A stretch of 64,000 nt of DNA from Mesorhizobium_G sp050247155 (GCA_050247155.1 JBFWUS010000004.1:52450-116449); one strand, 5' to 3'; positions 9,557 to 18,886 are shown, counted from the stretch's first letter. Notes: generated by a model from the letters alone, not told the origin. Made by a program: numbers and translations.

Positions 9557-10075
9557 TCATGTTGCCATCAGCCGTGCCTGCAGAAGGTCGAGTTTTCCAC
9601 GGCCGTACATCTGCCGCTTCACCAACTTGAGTTTCGTGATCTGGCCTTCGGTTTGCCCGTTGGACCAAGGTTCAGTGATCGCCGCTTGTACGGCGGCGCG
9701 GTCGCGGAGAATGCCGCTGGCGAAGGATGCAACGAGGCTTTTGCTTGCGGAGATGATCCATGGTTCGAGATCATCGGCGATCTTCTTTCGGACCATGGAA
9801 TGGAAGCTGTCGATCAGGCTCCGTGCCTCCACCATCATGGGCACACGCGCTTCGATGGCGGCGATCGTCACCGTATCGGCCTTGCTCAAATGATCGCGCG
9901 CGGTCGTAATCAGCCGTGCGACCGTTCTAGCGGATGGTACCTTGTGGAGTTGCTGCTCGGACGCCAGTTCCATCCCTTTGCTTTCTGGAATTTGCCGGGA
10001 CGCGGCGGAGGATCGCAGACCTGGCCCGAGCTGCCATATCGCCGAGTATCGACAGTATTGAAAACACGTGTCCAA
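9557..10075 (-). pseudogene. ISL3-family transposase, C-terminal remnant
   Basis: About 170 residues remain of a transposase that is usually over 400 residues long. The end matches the ISL3 family: EPWSNGQTEGQITKLKLVKR followed by QMYGRGKLDLLQARLM, preceded by a PSARTVARL segment and a FHSMVRKK helix. The N-terminal zinc-finger and most of the DDE catalytic region are missing, so it should be inactive. The first 35 or so codons do not look like the family and are probably joined by chance. It marks the left side of the accessory region. Confidence 0.8.
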
Positions 10076-10393
10076 ATCGGGTCATTTGCCCTATCCAGGT
10101 AGAGAACAGATCAGAAGCCAAGCAAGTCGATGTCGTTTGGATTATGCACGAAGATCAGGATCATCGTGCTTTCCTTCTGATAGTCCAAGTTGAACGTCCG
10201 GAGCGCATCCGGTCAGGGCGAGTGATCAATCGTGTGAACCGGGCGGTCGTCGCAGGTTGCGGATCTCCTGCTGATGATGACCACCGCGCCGCCCGAGCTC
10301 GCCGCGCTGTGGCTTGCCAACTTTTGTGCCAAGGCGCTAAATACGGCCTCATTACTGCCATGGCTGCAACCATTCTTAGGCGGGAAGGACGTC
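10076..10393. other. Gap between transposase remnant and the large toxin-like gene
   Basis: Open frames cross this 318-bp stretch, including an in-frame extension of the next gene to 10274, but none looks like a conserved protein. A promoter for the 10394-17602 genes should lie here; I could not identify a convincing one. Confidence 0.35.
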
Positions 10394-13300
10394 ATGTCGG
10401 CGACCCTTGCAGAGGCACAGAGCACGCAGTCCAACGAGCCCACACAGTTCTGGAACGCCGTCAAGCGATGGCTTAAGCAGAATAGTGGCGCGGCGGTACA
10501 ATCCGCGATAGTCGGCGCCCTGCTTGGGTATGCCCTCAATTTCGTGATGTCGCTGACGCTGTTCAGCGGCGCGTTCGGCGGCACGCAAGGCGGCCTCGGG
10601 GGCCTTCTGAACAACACCATTTTCTTCGGCATTCTGAGCACCGTCTTCTTTGGACTGATCGGCTTTCGCCGGGCGGTCGGCAAAGAGCGTTTCTGGCAGG
10701 CGATACACAACGCGCCGAAGAACATCGCCATGCTGTTCAAGCGGGACGGCGCGGCGGCGCGGGTGCATCTGCTCTGGGGCGTCGCAATCAGCTTCCTTGC
10801 GATGCAGTTCATTTCCCCCTGGCTCGGCGCGGCCGTCGCAGTCGGCTTTCTCGCCGCCGTGCCGTCCCTGATCGGGCGCGTGATCGCGGCGCTTCTCTCG
10901 CGCCTCTGGTCGAGCTTCACCAGGTCTGTCGCGCCCACCAAGGGACAGGAGATCGAGGCGTCCGTCGCCATGCTGGTGGGCATGATGGGCAGTGCCGTCG
11001 CACTGCTCGTCGGCGGCTTGATCCCGAGCGCGGGCGCGAAGCTTGCCGTGGCCGGAGGGTGCATTCTTCTTGCCTTCATGTTGCGCAAGAGTGGGCCGGG
11101 CGCCGCCCTGCCCTTGATCCTCATCGGGCTTGCCGCGCTGCTGAACGACCTGCTCCACCCCATCGCGGCTCTCGCCGATCACTGCGTGCGTGGAGAGCCG
11201 GGCTGTCACATACCGGACGTGCTGCGCAACCCCTTGGTGGGCGACGGCGATGGAGCGCCGGAACTGAGCCTTCTCGGCGTGGCGTATGACTCCACCGGCG
11301 GCGGGGTGGGTGCAGGCCTCATGGCGCCGATCGGGCTCGGTATGGGCTGGGTCGCGGGCCAGGATCCCGGCTCTTCGTCTGGCGGCTACCCGTTCGGGGA
11401 TGGCAGCCCACCCCTTGACGGCGATGATTCCTTCGGCGGCGGGCCAGCGATCCAGGTCAGCTCCCTGCCCGAGCTGCTGACCCAGCCAGCGGTGTTCACC
11501 GGACCGGCCGCGCCACCCCCGACGCCTGTGATCAACTGGGCGGCCGGTCTGCCGCAGGCGCCGCCTCCGCCCCTCGACTTCTCGCCATCCCCTTGGGCCA
11601 ATAGCTTCGATGCCGGCGGTGGCTCTCGGCCCCAGCCCTCCTTCGGGGGCGGCCCTGACCCGTCCGTGTCGAACGGGCCTCTCGGTCCGCCCAAGCCGCT
11701 CGATTTCGGGCCCATGGGCGCGCCTGAGCCCTTGAGCTTCGGCGGACCGGAGCAACCGCCCGAGCCGCTTGAGTTCGGGCCATTGGAAGCGCCCCCATCT
11801 CTCACGCTCGACAAGGATAGCCTCGGCGACCTCAACCTGCCTGACAAGGGATTTACTCGAGATGGGTTGACGGCCGGAGAGGCACCACCCGATCCGCTGG
11901 ATCCCTACGGCCTGATCGAGACCGGCGCCGACGGCGAGCCGCTTGTGGGAAGCGAGGGCGCCGGCCCCCGCGCGCCCTTGGGTCCGCCAACGACCCTCGA
12001 CGACTTGAACCAGATGATCGAGGAGAATGCCGATCCCGAAGCTGCGGCGCGCTTGAAGGAGATAACCCACCGCGCGGCGGAGCTTGCCGGGCAGGGCATT
12101 GGCGACATGGACGACATCAAGAGGAAGCTCGCCGATGAGCTCGACCGCCAGAAGAAGGACACGTGGTACCGCAAGGCGGGCGATACGGTCGGGGAAGGCT
12201 TCCGTCAGACCGGCGATATGTTATCGGGCATGATCGGGGACGTTTTCGAAGCCGGGAAAGACGCGATCACCGGGACGCCGAAAGAACAAGCCGAGCTGGA
12301 AGCCTGGAAGAAGCGCCTCATCGACGAAGGACGCGCACGCGGCGAACGCGTCGATGACCCGTTGTGGCTTGGCGGGAAGATCATCGAGGAATTGAAGCGC
12401 TCGGGTCGGGAGAACATCGGCGGAGTCGTGCAGGAGATACCGGCTGCCATCAAACACCTGTTCACGTTGGACGAGAAACAGCAGGCCGCACTCGACAGGC
12501 TTCGCGACAAGATCATCGCGGAAGGCCGCAAGAACGGCGATCCCGTCGATGATCCATCTTGGCTGCGTGCCAGGATGATCAGCGAAGGCAAGAAGCAGGG
12601 CCTCGAGAAGCTGCCGGAGGCTTTGGGCGAGGGCTCTGGAGCCACTGATCTCACCAAGGCGGCCAACATGCCTGCCGGCGAGACGCGCGCACTGGACCGT
12701 CTCAGGATTGCGATGCCGGGCGCGGCCAAGCTCGGCGCCCTTCTCGACGGCGTTCACAGCGTGGGCGCGATGGCGGTCGAAGAGATGACCGCCGGCACGA
12801 TTGGCCAAGCCGCGCTGAAAAAAGAGCTGACCGCAGCGGCGGAGGCGGGCGAAGAGGCGCTGGTCGCCAGGGGCGAGGCCCTGAAGGAGCGCCTCGCCGA
12901 AACCGAGGCGGAGCGGCTCGCGCAAGTCAAGCAGCTGACCGCGGACACAAGGAAGCCTCAGCCTGTGGGCGAAAGCCCGACGCCGCCGGACACGAGCTTC
13001 ACCGATGCCAAGCTCGACAAGGCGCAACTCGATGATGCGCTCGCCGGCATGCCCGAGCGCAATCAGAAGCATGTGCAGATGATCGCCGACAGACATGCCG
13101 TGACGATCGAGGTCCGGCCGACGAATGCCGACGCCCGAGCGCTGTTGGAAAGCGGGGAGGGCGTTCCAAAGCCCGAAGGCATCAAGATGAAGACAATCAC
13201 CGACCTCGATATCCAGCTCGGCGCCGCTGCCGATGGAGCCGGCAAGGTCGGCTATTTCAAGCCGCAGTTGCCGGAGGGCTACGCCAGCGTCGACGATTTG

Positions 13301-14695
13301 CCTAAGGAGCTCAAGGCGCGCTTCAATCAGCGGACGCAGGAGTTCGTCGACCGGAAGGCCGAGGTCGAGCGCATGCTGTCAAAGCCGGATCGATCCCATG
13401 GCGAGCCGCTGATCGAGGTCCGGGGCGGCATCGTCCATGACAAGGCGACGGGAAAGCCGTTCTGCGGCGATCATGATCTGTTCGAGATCCGGGGTCTGAA
13501 AGGGGAGGTATTGCCCCAGGCCGTGCGCGGCGCGGTGAACAAGGATTTGCACATGGGGCCTGCTCAGACGCAGCATGATGAGCATATGGGCTGGGACATC
13601 GGCGGAAAGTCAACGACCCGACCGCCGCCCTTCAAGGATCCGCAGACGGGCGAGGTCGTCGCGCCCCGGTCCGATTACGAGAAAGCGAAGGACATTGACG
13701 AGAAGATTCTCAAGGGCCATGGCCCGCCTGTTCATGACGCGAGCGGGAAGCTGGTGAGCGGGGGCGAGCCGCTGGTGACGTTTCGCGCCAATGAGCAGAC
13801 CGGACCTGTCGGCGAGAAGCTCGGTGGTTCCTACTATACCGGCGAGGGCCGTCCCTTGCGCCCGACGCCGGAAGAGAAGGTTCTTCTGAAGCAGAAGGGC
13901 ATGGCGATCGAGGATATTGAGACCATGTCGCCGAGCGATGCGCATAAGGCGCTCGGACGCCCCATGGAAAAGGCGCATGCGCCGGAGACGCCGAGCCCCG
14001 ACGGCGCGCCCGCCGGCATTCATGATGTGCAGGGACGAACCCAGATCGTCCAGGAGTCGCTCCGCGCCCAGGGCGTCAAGGAGGCGCTCGTCGAGAAGAC
14101 CACGTACAAGCCCTTCGCGCCCTGGGAGGCCGACAAGCCCGTCGGCGCTCAGGGAGTTCGGGGGCATGTCGACGATTTCAAGCTCGGAGAGCCGACCCCG
14201 GGCGCCGAAGTGCATTCGCCTGCCTTCGAGGAGAAGGAGCGCGGCGAATGGGTGACCAATAGTCGTCTCACCGTAGACCGTGTCGCGTATCACGAAGGCG
14301 TAACCCACCCGCAGCAATATGCGCAGCTTCAGACGCAGGCGGCCCCCGGAGGCCCGCTTTCGCATCTGGTCGAGAAGCAGGGAGAGCATAAGGGTCAGCT
14401 TACGCTTCATGACCCCGATAATCCGACAGCGCTGACGGGCCAGGCCTATCTTGAGCGAGATGCGCATATGGCGGATCTCGACCGCATGCTGAAAGTCAAG
14501 CAGGACGCCATCCTCAAGGCCGCCCGAACTCCGGCTCAAGCCGAGCAATGGTTGGCGCGCGCGGCCGAAGCAGAAAAGGAGATCAGCCATGCGCGCGCGG
14601 CGCTCAAGGGCTACGGCGTGTCCGGGGATCGGCCAGTCGCCTGGACGAAGGAGTGGAAGGGATGGGCGCGCCCGGATGATGAGACTCTGCCATGA
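10394..14695 (+). CDS. Large membrane protein with edema-factor/ExoY-like toxin domain (candidate polymorphic toxin)
   Basis: 1433 residues from the ATG at 10394, chosen over an ATG 120 bp upstream because AGGCGGGAAGG precedes it. Residues 33-260 hold several hydrophobic helices; 300-535 are Gly/Pro-rich with PEPL-type repeats; 627-740 contain two related helical units (DEGRARGERVDDPLWL and AEGRKNGDPVDDPSWL); 800-850 are helical and charged. Residues 885-1066 resemble the start of the anthrax edema-factor catalytic domain: MPERNQKHVQMIADRH, then EVRPTNADARALLESG, the lysine-rich PKPEGIKMKT, the DHDLF motif (D1026, D1028) and a later QHDEHMGWD. In edema factor the DYDLF aspartates bind the catalytic metal. 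The last 350 residues are unrecognised. Its stop overlaps the next gene by 4 bp. Toxin activity and delivery route are inference; no secretion genes are nearby. Confidence 0.6.
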   Translation: MSATLAEAQSTQSNEPTQFWNAVKRWLKQNSGAAVQSAIVGALLGYALNFVMSLTLFSGAFGGTQGGLGGLLNNTIFFGILSTVFFGLIGFRRAVGKERFWQAIHNAPKNIAMLFKRDGAAARVHLLWGVAISFLAMQFISPWLGAAVAVGFLAAVPSLIGRVIAALLSRLWSSFTRSVAPTKGQEIEASVAMLVGMMGSAVALLVGGLIPSAGAKLAVAGGCILLAFMLRKSGPGAALPLILIGLAALLNDLLHPIAALADHCVRGEPGCHIPDVLRNPLVGDGDGAPELSLLGVAYDSTGGGVGAGLMAPIGLGMGWVAGQDPGSSSGGYPFGDGSPPLDGDDSFGGGPAIQVSSLPELLTQPAVFTGPAAPPPTPVINWAAGLPQAPPPPLDFSPSPWANSFDAGGGSRPQPSFGGGPDPSVSNGPLGPPKPLDFGPMGAPEPLSFGGPEQPPEPLEFGPLEAPPSLTLDKDSLGDLNLPDKGFTRDGLTAGEAPPDPLDPYGLIETGADGEPLVGSEGAGPRAPLGPPTTLDDLNQMIEENADPEAAARLKEITHRAAELAGQGIGDMDDIKRKLADELDRQKKDTWYRKAGDTVGEGFRQTGDMLSGMIGDVFEAGKDAITGTPKEQAELEAWKKRLIDEGRARGERVDDPLWLGGKIIEELKRSGRENIGGVVQEIPAAIKHLFTLDEKQQAALDRLRDKIIAEGRKNGDPVDDPSWLRARMISEGKKQGLEKLPEALGEGSGATDLTKAANMPAGETRALDRLRIAMPGAAKLGALLDGVHSVGAMAVEEMTAGTIGQAALKKELTAAAEAGEEALVARGEALKERLAETEAERLAQVKQLTADTRKPQPVGESPTPPDTSFTDAKLDKAQLDDALAGMPERNQKHVQMIADRHAVTIEVRPTNADARALLESGEGVPKPEGIKMKTITDLDIQLGAAADGAGKVGYFKPQLPEGYASVDDLPKELKARFNQRTQEFVDRKAEVERMLSKPDRSHGEPLIEVRGGIVHDKATGKPFCGDHDLFEIRGLKGEVLPQAVRGAVNKDLHMGPAQTQHDEHMGWDIGGKSTTRPPPFKDPQTGEVVAPRSDYEKAKDIDEKILKGHGPPVHDASGKLVSGGEPLVTFRANEQTGPVGEKLGGSYYTGEGRPLRPTPEEKVLLKQKGMAIEDIETMSPSDAHKALGRPMEKAHAPETPSPDGAPAGIHDVQGRTQIVQESLRAQGVKEALVEKTTYKPFAPWEADKPVGAQGVRGHVDDFKLGEPTPGAEVHSPAFEEKERGEWVTNSRLTVDRVAYHEGVTHPQQYAQLQTQAAPGGPLSHLVEKQGEHKGQLTLHDPDNPTALTGQAYLERDAHMADLDRMLKVKQDAILKAARTPAQAEQWLARAAEAEKEISHARAALKGYGVSGDRPVAWTKEWKGWARPDDETLP

Positions 14696-16485
14696 GCGCG
14701 TTTTTCTCGCAGGCCGAGCGGAGTGCCTTGGTGAAGGACTATGCCGCGACGCAAGCCGCCATCGATACGCTGATCAGTTCCGAGGAGGGACAAGATGGCG
14801 AGCTCACGGACAGGTTCCGCGAGCTCGGCCTGCGCCTCACTGTGATCAAGGATCAATACCGGGCGCAGCTTCCCGTCCTGTCCCTGTCACGATGTCCCTT
14901 CTCAGGGGCTGTGCTGCCGCATTCTTTTGACCCCTTCGGGCTGGACGGACTGTGGTGGAATTATGCCGACGCCGTGCGGCCGCGCGAGCTACTGCCTCCC
15001 ACTTTCGTTGCGATGACCGGCGCTGTGAAGCTTGGAGCGCATCTCGAGACCATACCGTTCCTGTGCCGCCCCGGTGCCTCCGTGCCCTTCGTCATTCCTT
15101 CCCTCCTCGGGCGTGCCGAGGTGTGCGCGGTTCTCTCCTATGTGCCGGTGGGAAACCATCACGGCTTCGCCATTCTCTACTATGCCCGCGCCGGCCGTGA
15201 CGGCATCTCCCTCATAAACGGCTGGGGCATGGATCACGACGTCATCGAGGGGCAGCCCGGCGCCGAGCCGAGCGCCCATGATGCCGATTTCGATCTAGCC
15301 CCGTGGATCCTTTCGGGCAAGCTTCGTTGGATTGCACCCGACGACCGCGATCAAAAACTCCAGGAAGGGCTTCACGACTGCCCCTATCTGGGCTTCGCCG
15401 GAGAGGGAGCTTTCTACAAGATTTACGATGGCAAGGCGTGGCCGGATGCGCCGATCCGTCAGCGGACGGTGGGGGCCGCTTCTCCAGCCAGCTCGACCAT
15501 CGCATGTCGAAGCTGCGGCGCCCCAAGCTTGGCGAGCAAGAAATTCTGCACCGCGTGCGGAAGCCCGCTCACCGGATCACCCGCCGAGCCCGGTGCTGTC
15601 CGTTCCGCGCCTGTCCCCGGCAGCAGTGCGGAGACGACGACGCGACCGCGGGAGCAGCCTGTCGACGGCACGCGGCTGCCGCCGGACCCGGCGCCGCAAT
15701 CCATTGCAGCCCGGCCCACGGCAGCGCCCGCACCCGAGCCGGTGCATCCTGAAGGCGCATCACTCGCGGCGCTGAAGCTTCCACAAGGCGTGCTCAAGCA
15801 CCTCTTCCGTCGCGTGCACTACGCAATGTCCGAAGATCCCGCCCGCCCAAGTTTGAACGGTGTCCTCATGGTCACGGAGCCCGCCGCGCTCAAGCTCGTG
15901 GCGACGGACGGCGCGCAGCTTGCGCTCGTGACCTTGGTCGTCCGGGACGGTCCGACAAGCCCATGGCGGGGCATCGTTCCGCGCGCAACCGTCACCAAGC
16001 TGATGGGGATGCTGAGCGACGGGCAAGATGAAGTAGCACTCGAAATGGGCACGGCATCCGCGCGCTTTCGCTTCGCGCAGGGCGCGATCGAAGCGCAGCT
16101 CGTTGACGGCACGTTCCCAGACTATGAGCGCGTGTTGCCGCGCGATGCGGGGCACCCCGTTCGGGCCCGTCGCGATGCGCTGCTCCGCTCGCTCGAGCGC
16201 GTTGTGTCGCGAACGGACGGATCGCCCCTGATCCGCATGGCTGCCCAGGGGCAAGAGCTTTACCTGTCCGGCGCATCGGGCGAGCCCCGCGCTATGGTTG
16301 AAGCGCAATGCAGCGGACCATCCGTACAGGCCGCGTTCAATGGGCAGATTCTGCTCCGCGCCCTGAAATCCCTTGATGCCGAGGAAATCGAAATGGTCGT
16401 CAGCTCTGCTCATGCGCCGGTTCGCGTCGCGATTCCGGGACGACCGGACTTTACATATCTGCTGATGCCCATGCACGCCGGTTGA
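14692..16485 (+). CDS. Fusion of immunity-like domain, zinc ribbon and DNA sliding-clamp (DnaN) domains 2-3
   Basis: 597 residues. Residues 1-250 form a globular domain with RCPFSG, DPFGLDGLWWNY and PGASVPFVIPSLL, of the kind I recall beside polymorphic toxins as accessory or immunity proteins. Residues 272-289 are a zinc ribbon (C272, C275, C286, C289). A Pro-rich linker leads to residues 360-597, which follow the DnaN clamp: LPQGVLKHLFRRVHYAMS, LNGVLM, VATDG, IVPRATVTKLMGML, LVDGTFPDYERVLP, and the C-terminus TYLLMPMHAG, equivalent to the YVVMPMRL end that forms the partner-binding pocket. The first clamp domain is absent. The ATG overlaps the toxin-like gene stop, so the two are translationally coupled. 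The clamp assignment is by direct comparison with remembered E. coli DnaN; the role is unknown. Confidence 0.75.
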   Translation: MSAFFSQAERSALVKDYAATQAAIDTLISSEEGQDGELTDRFRELGLRLTVIKDQYRAQLPVLSLSRCPFSGAVLPHSFDPFGLDGLWWNYADAVRPRELLPPTFVAMTGAVKLGAHLETIPFLCRPGASVPFVIPSLLGRAEVCAVLSYVPVGNHHGFAILYYARAGRDGISLINGWGMDHDVIEGQPGAEPSAHDADFDLAPWILSGKLRWIAPDDRDQKLQEGLHDCPYLGFAGEGAFYKIYDGKAWPDAPIRQRTVGAASPASSTIACRSCGAPSLASKKFCTACGSPLTGSPAEPGAVRSAPVPGSSAETTTRPREQPVDGTRLPPDPAPQSIAARPTAAPAPEPVHPEGASLAALKLPQGVLKHLFRRVHYAMSEDPARPSLNGVLMVTEPAALKLVATDGAQLALVTLVVRDGPTSPWRGIVPRATVTKLMGMLSDGQDEVALEMGTASARFRFAQGAIEAQLVDGTFPDYERVLPRDAGHPVRARRDALLRSLERVVSRTDGSPLIRMAAQGQELYLSGASGEPRAMVEAQCSGPSVQAAFNGQILLRALKSLDAEEIEMVVSSAHAPVRVAIPGRPDFTYLLMPMHAG

Positions 16486-16504
16486 CTTGAGGGAGATCCA
16501 ATTC

Positions 16505-17602
16505 GTGAGATGCCCCAGATGCCAAGCTGAGCTGTCTCCCGGAGATCGCTTTTGCAGCGAATGTGGTCACCGCATCGAGGCCGCCGTACCCGTATCCTCA
16601 CCGACCGCCACGGAGAGGTCGCAACCGCAGACCGCTCTACCGCAAGGAGCGGGCGCGGCGGCAAGAGAGGTCCGGCGCCTGGAGGGCCACGAGGATGAAG
16701 TCGTCCGCGTCGCCTTTTCGCCCGACGGCCAGCGCGCGCTTTCCGCCGGTGGCAATGGCGAAATCTACGTCTGGGATCTCGAATCCGCGCGTTGCGCCCA
16801 TCGTGTACTGGGTGAACGATCGACTTTTGCGGTCGACTTCTCACCGGATGGCAAGCACGCTCTCCTGTGTGCTTCCGAAATGAGGCTCATTGACATCGAA
16901 AGCAGGCGCACCGTCACCCGCGTCCCCGATCTCGGTCCCGTCTGGAGCCTAGCCTTCGTGCCGGATGGCCGCTCCGCCTTCTATGGGCATCGGGACAATT
17001 CCCTTCGCATCGTCGACCTCCAGAGCGGACGCGAGCTGCAACGCCTCCAAGGTCACAGCAGCCAACCCGAAGTCGTGGTCTGTTCTCCCGATGGCCGCTA
17101 TGCCGTATCCGGCCGCACCGACGCTGACGAGGTTGCCGATGCTGTTTTGGTGTGGGACCTGCAATCGGGCGTCAAGCTGCGTCATCCCGAACGCCACATG
17201 TCTCTCGTCACGGCCCTGGCGATTTCCGCCGACAGCCGGCGTGCGCTCACCGGAACAGGCGATGGCTACGTCTTTCTGTGGGAAGTGGAGACGGGGCGCG
17301 AAATCCGCCGATACCAAGGTCACGCCGGCAACGTGAACGCCGTCGCGTTCTCGCCCGACAACCGCTTCGTCGTTTCAGGCAGCGGCACGGATTTCTTTGA
17401 CGCGGACTTGATCAAGGAGTTGGGCGTCGACAACACCGTGCGCATCTGGGACGCGGCGAGCACCCACGAGGTGGCGCGATGCACGGGTCACGCGAGCGGC
17501 GTGACGAGCGTCGCCGTCTCGCCCAATGGACGCTACGTCCTGTCTGGAAGCAAGGACAAGACAGTGCGCCTGTGGCACGTTCCGGAAGCGCTCGCGCGGT
17601 GA
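16505..17602 (+). CDS. Zinc-ribbon WD40 beta-propeller protein
   Basis: 365 residues from a GTG at 16505, preferred over the TTG at 16487 because GAGGGAG sits 9-10 bp upstream and the protein then begins at the zinc ribbon (C3, C6, C17, C20). After a short Pro/Ala linker come about seven WD-type repeats, for example LEGHEDEVVRVAFSPDG ending in IYVWDL, and the last ending in TVRLWHV, which should close a beta-propeller. The zinc ribbon is strikingly like that in the clamp-fusion protein 19 bp upstream, suggesting common binding or a shared partner. WD40 proteins are scaffolds; no enzymatic motif is seen. Probably in one transcript with the two preceding genes. Confidence 0.85.
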   Translation: MRCPRCQAELSPGDRFCSECGHRIEAAVPVSSPTATERSQPQTALPQGAGAAAREVRRLEGHEDEVVRVAFSPDGQRALSAGGNGEIYVWDLESARCAHRVLGERSTFAVDFSPDGKHALLCASEMRLIDIESRRTVTRVPDLGPVWSLAFVPDGRSAFYGHRDNSLRIVDLQSGRELQRLQGHSSQPEVVVCSPDGRYAVSGRTDADEVADAVLVWDLQSGVKLRHPERHMSLVTALAISADSRRALTGTGDGYVFLWEVETGREIRRYQGHAGNVNAVAFSPDNRFVVSGSGTDFFDADLIKELGVDNTVRIWDAASTHEVARCTGHASGVTSVAVSPNGRYVLSGSKDKTVRLWHVPEALAR

Positions 17603-17667
17603 TAGAGGGCGCCTTCTTCACCGCGCGATCGCGTGGCGATGGTGCGGCGGTCGTCATCGTCCCGCGG

Positions 17668-18585
17668 TCAATCCGTCGCTCGACGCAGCACCTGAATCCC
17701 GATGTCCCATCGCTGCCGCCTGAATTCCACGAATCCGGGTTGTTCGTACTGACCTTCGTCCACGAACAGAAGCTCAAGTCTGCGCAGGCCAAGTAGCGGA
17801 GCAGGGTCGGTCACCGGCGAGCCCGCAATGTCGAGGGCCTCCAGGTTGGCGAGATCCGCCAAAGGCGTGAGATCGCGAATCTGAGTGCCGCTTAGATAGA
17901 GTTCCTGCAGGTTGGCAAGGCTACGGAGGGGCGAGAGATCGCTGACCGGCGTCTCCCACGCGCCAAGCTCGCGCAGAAACGTCAGATCGCGCAGGGGCGA
18001 GAGGTCTGACACCCGCGTGCCCGCGACATGGAGGTCTATCAGAAGTCCGCATTCGGCCAAGGACGAGAGGTCGGCGACCGCGGTGTTCGAGACGTAGAGC
18101 CGCGTCAGGGCCGGTATTAAGGCGAGCGCGGCCAGGCTCGAAACAGGCGTGTCTCCCGCGCTCAGCATGTTGAGGCTTGCCAGCCCGGAAAGAGGCCCAA
18201 GGTCCGCCACGGCGGTGTGATCGACCCACAGATCATAAATGTCGCAAAGGCTTGCCAAGGGCGTGAGGTCGGTGACCGCTGTATGCTGAACGGATAAGGC
18301 CCCAAGCTTCCTCAATGCGACGACAGGTGCGAGATCCGTTATCCGCGTGCCAGACAGGGCAACCTTCGTCAGCTGCGTCAGCCCCGCAAGAGGACCGACA
18401 TCCGAGACCTGGGTGCGAGCGGCGGCCAAATGGACGAGCTGCGGCAGGCGGGCTAGGAACGAGAGGTCCGACACCGCCATGTCGTTGATGTCGAGGCGCG
18501 TCACCCGCAACAGATCCTCCTCGGCTGCGACTGAGACGCCGAGATCCCGCGCGACGGCCTCCCGAATTATCCGCTCGCTGCACAT
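17668..18585 (-). CDS. Leucine-rich-repeat protein
   Basis: 305 residues with about ten 22-residue leucine-rich repeats of the internalin-like pattern T-x-V-x-D-L-x-P-L-x-x-L-x-x-L, for example TRVSDLSPLRDLTFLRELGA. There is no signal peptide, so it is probably cytoplasmic. It faces the WD40 gene tail-to-tail with a 65-bp gap. Together with the WD40 protein it adds another pure protein-interaction module to this cluster. Whether it belongs functionally to the same system is unclear because it is on the other strand. Confidence 0.85.
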   Translation of the reverse strand: MCSERIIREAVARDLGVSVAAEEDLLRVTRLDINDMAVSDLSFLARLPQLVHLAAARTQVSDVGPLAGLTQLTKVALSGTRITDLAPVVALRKLGALSVQHTAVTDLTPLASLCDIYDLWVDHTAVADLGPLSGLASLNMLSAGDTPVSSLAALALIPALTRLYVSNTAVADLSSLAECGLLIDLHVAGTRVSDLSPLRDLTFLRELGAWETPVSDLSPLRSLANLQELYLSGTQIRDLTPLADLANLEALDIAGSPVTDPAPLLGLRRLELLFVDEGQYEQPGFVEFRRQRWDIGIQVLRRATD

Positions 18586-18886
18586 GGGGCTCTCATCATG
18601 GAGATTCGCAGTCAGCAGGTTTACACGAGGAGCAGCTTGGCTTGCATCTCGGCCAGCGTAATGTCGCAGTCGGCGTCGGCATCACCAACCAAGAATATTC
18701 CAAGAACATGGCCGTCAATCCACGCCCGTTGCTGGCCGACGAGGTCCATTCGGATGGGTCCGGCATGTATGTTTGCAGCGCCGGTGGTTTCCGCTGCGCC
18801 GATGTGGCAGCAGCGGCCGACATGCCGCGTGCGCTTACCCGCGCGCCGAAGGACATCGAGAGCCAAAGCTTGAATTCAACGGTCAA
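18586..18886. other. Stretch of degenerate sequence after the LRR gene
   Basis: No recognisable gene. On the minus strand one frame reads a protein-like run (WIDGHVLGIFLVGDADADCD) ending at about 18624, but it has no clear start and shifts frame into the hydrolase scrap upstream. I treat the region as decayed DNA. Confidence 0.4.

Noticed and set aside
10274..10393. Longer N-terminus for the toxin-like protein
   Set aside because: The 40 extra residues look unstructured, lack a ribosome site, and the ATG at 10394 has AGGCGGGAAGG.
10376..12070. 564-codon minus-strand frame opposite the toxin-like gene
   Set aside because: Arg/Gly-rich shadow frame; the plus-strand protein has membrane helices, repeats and a good ribosome site.
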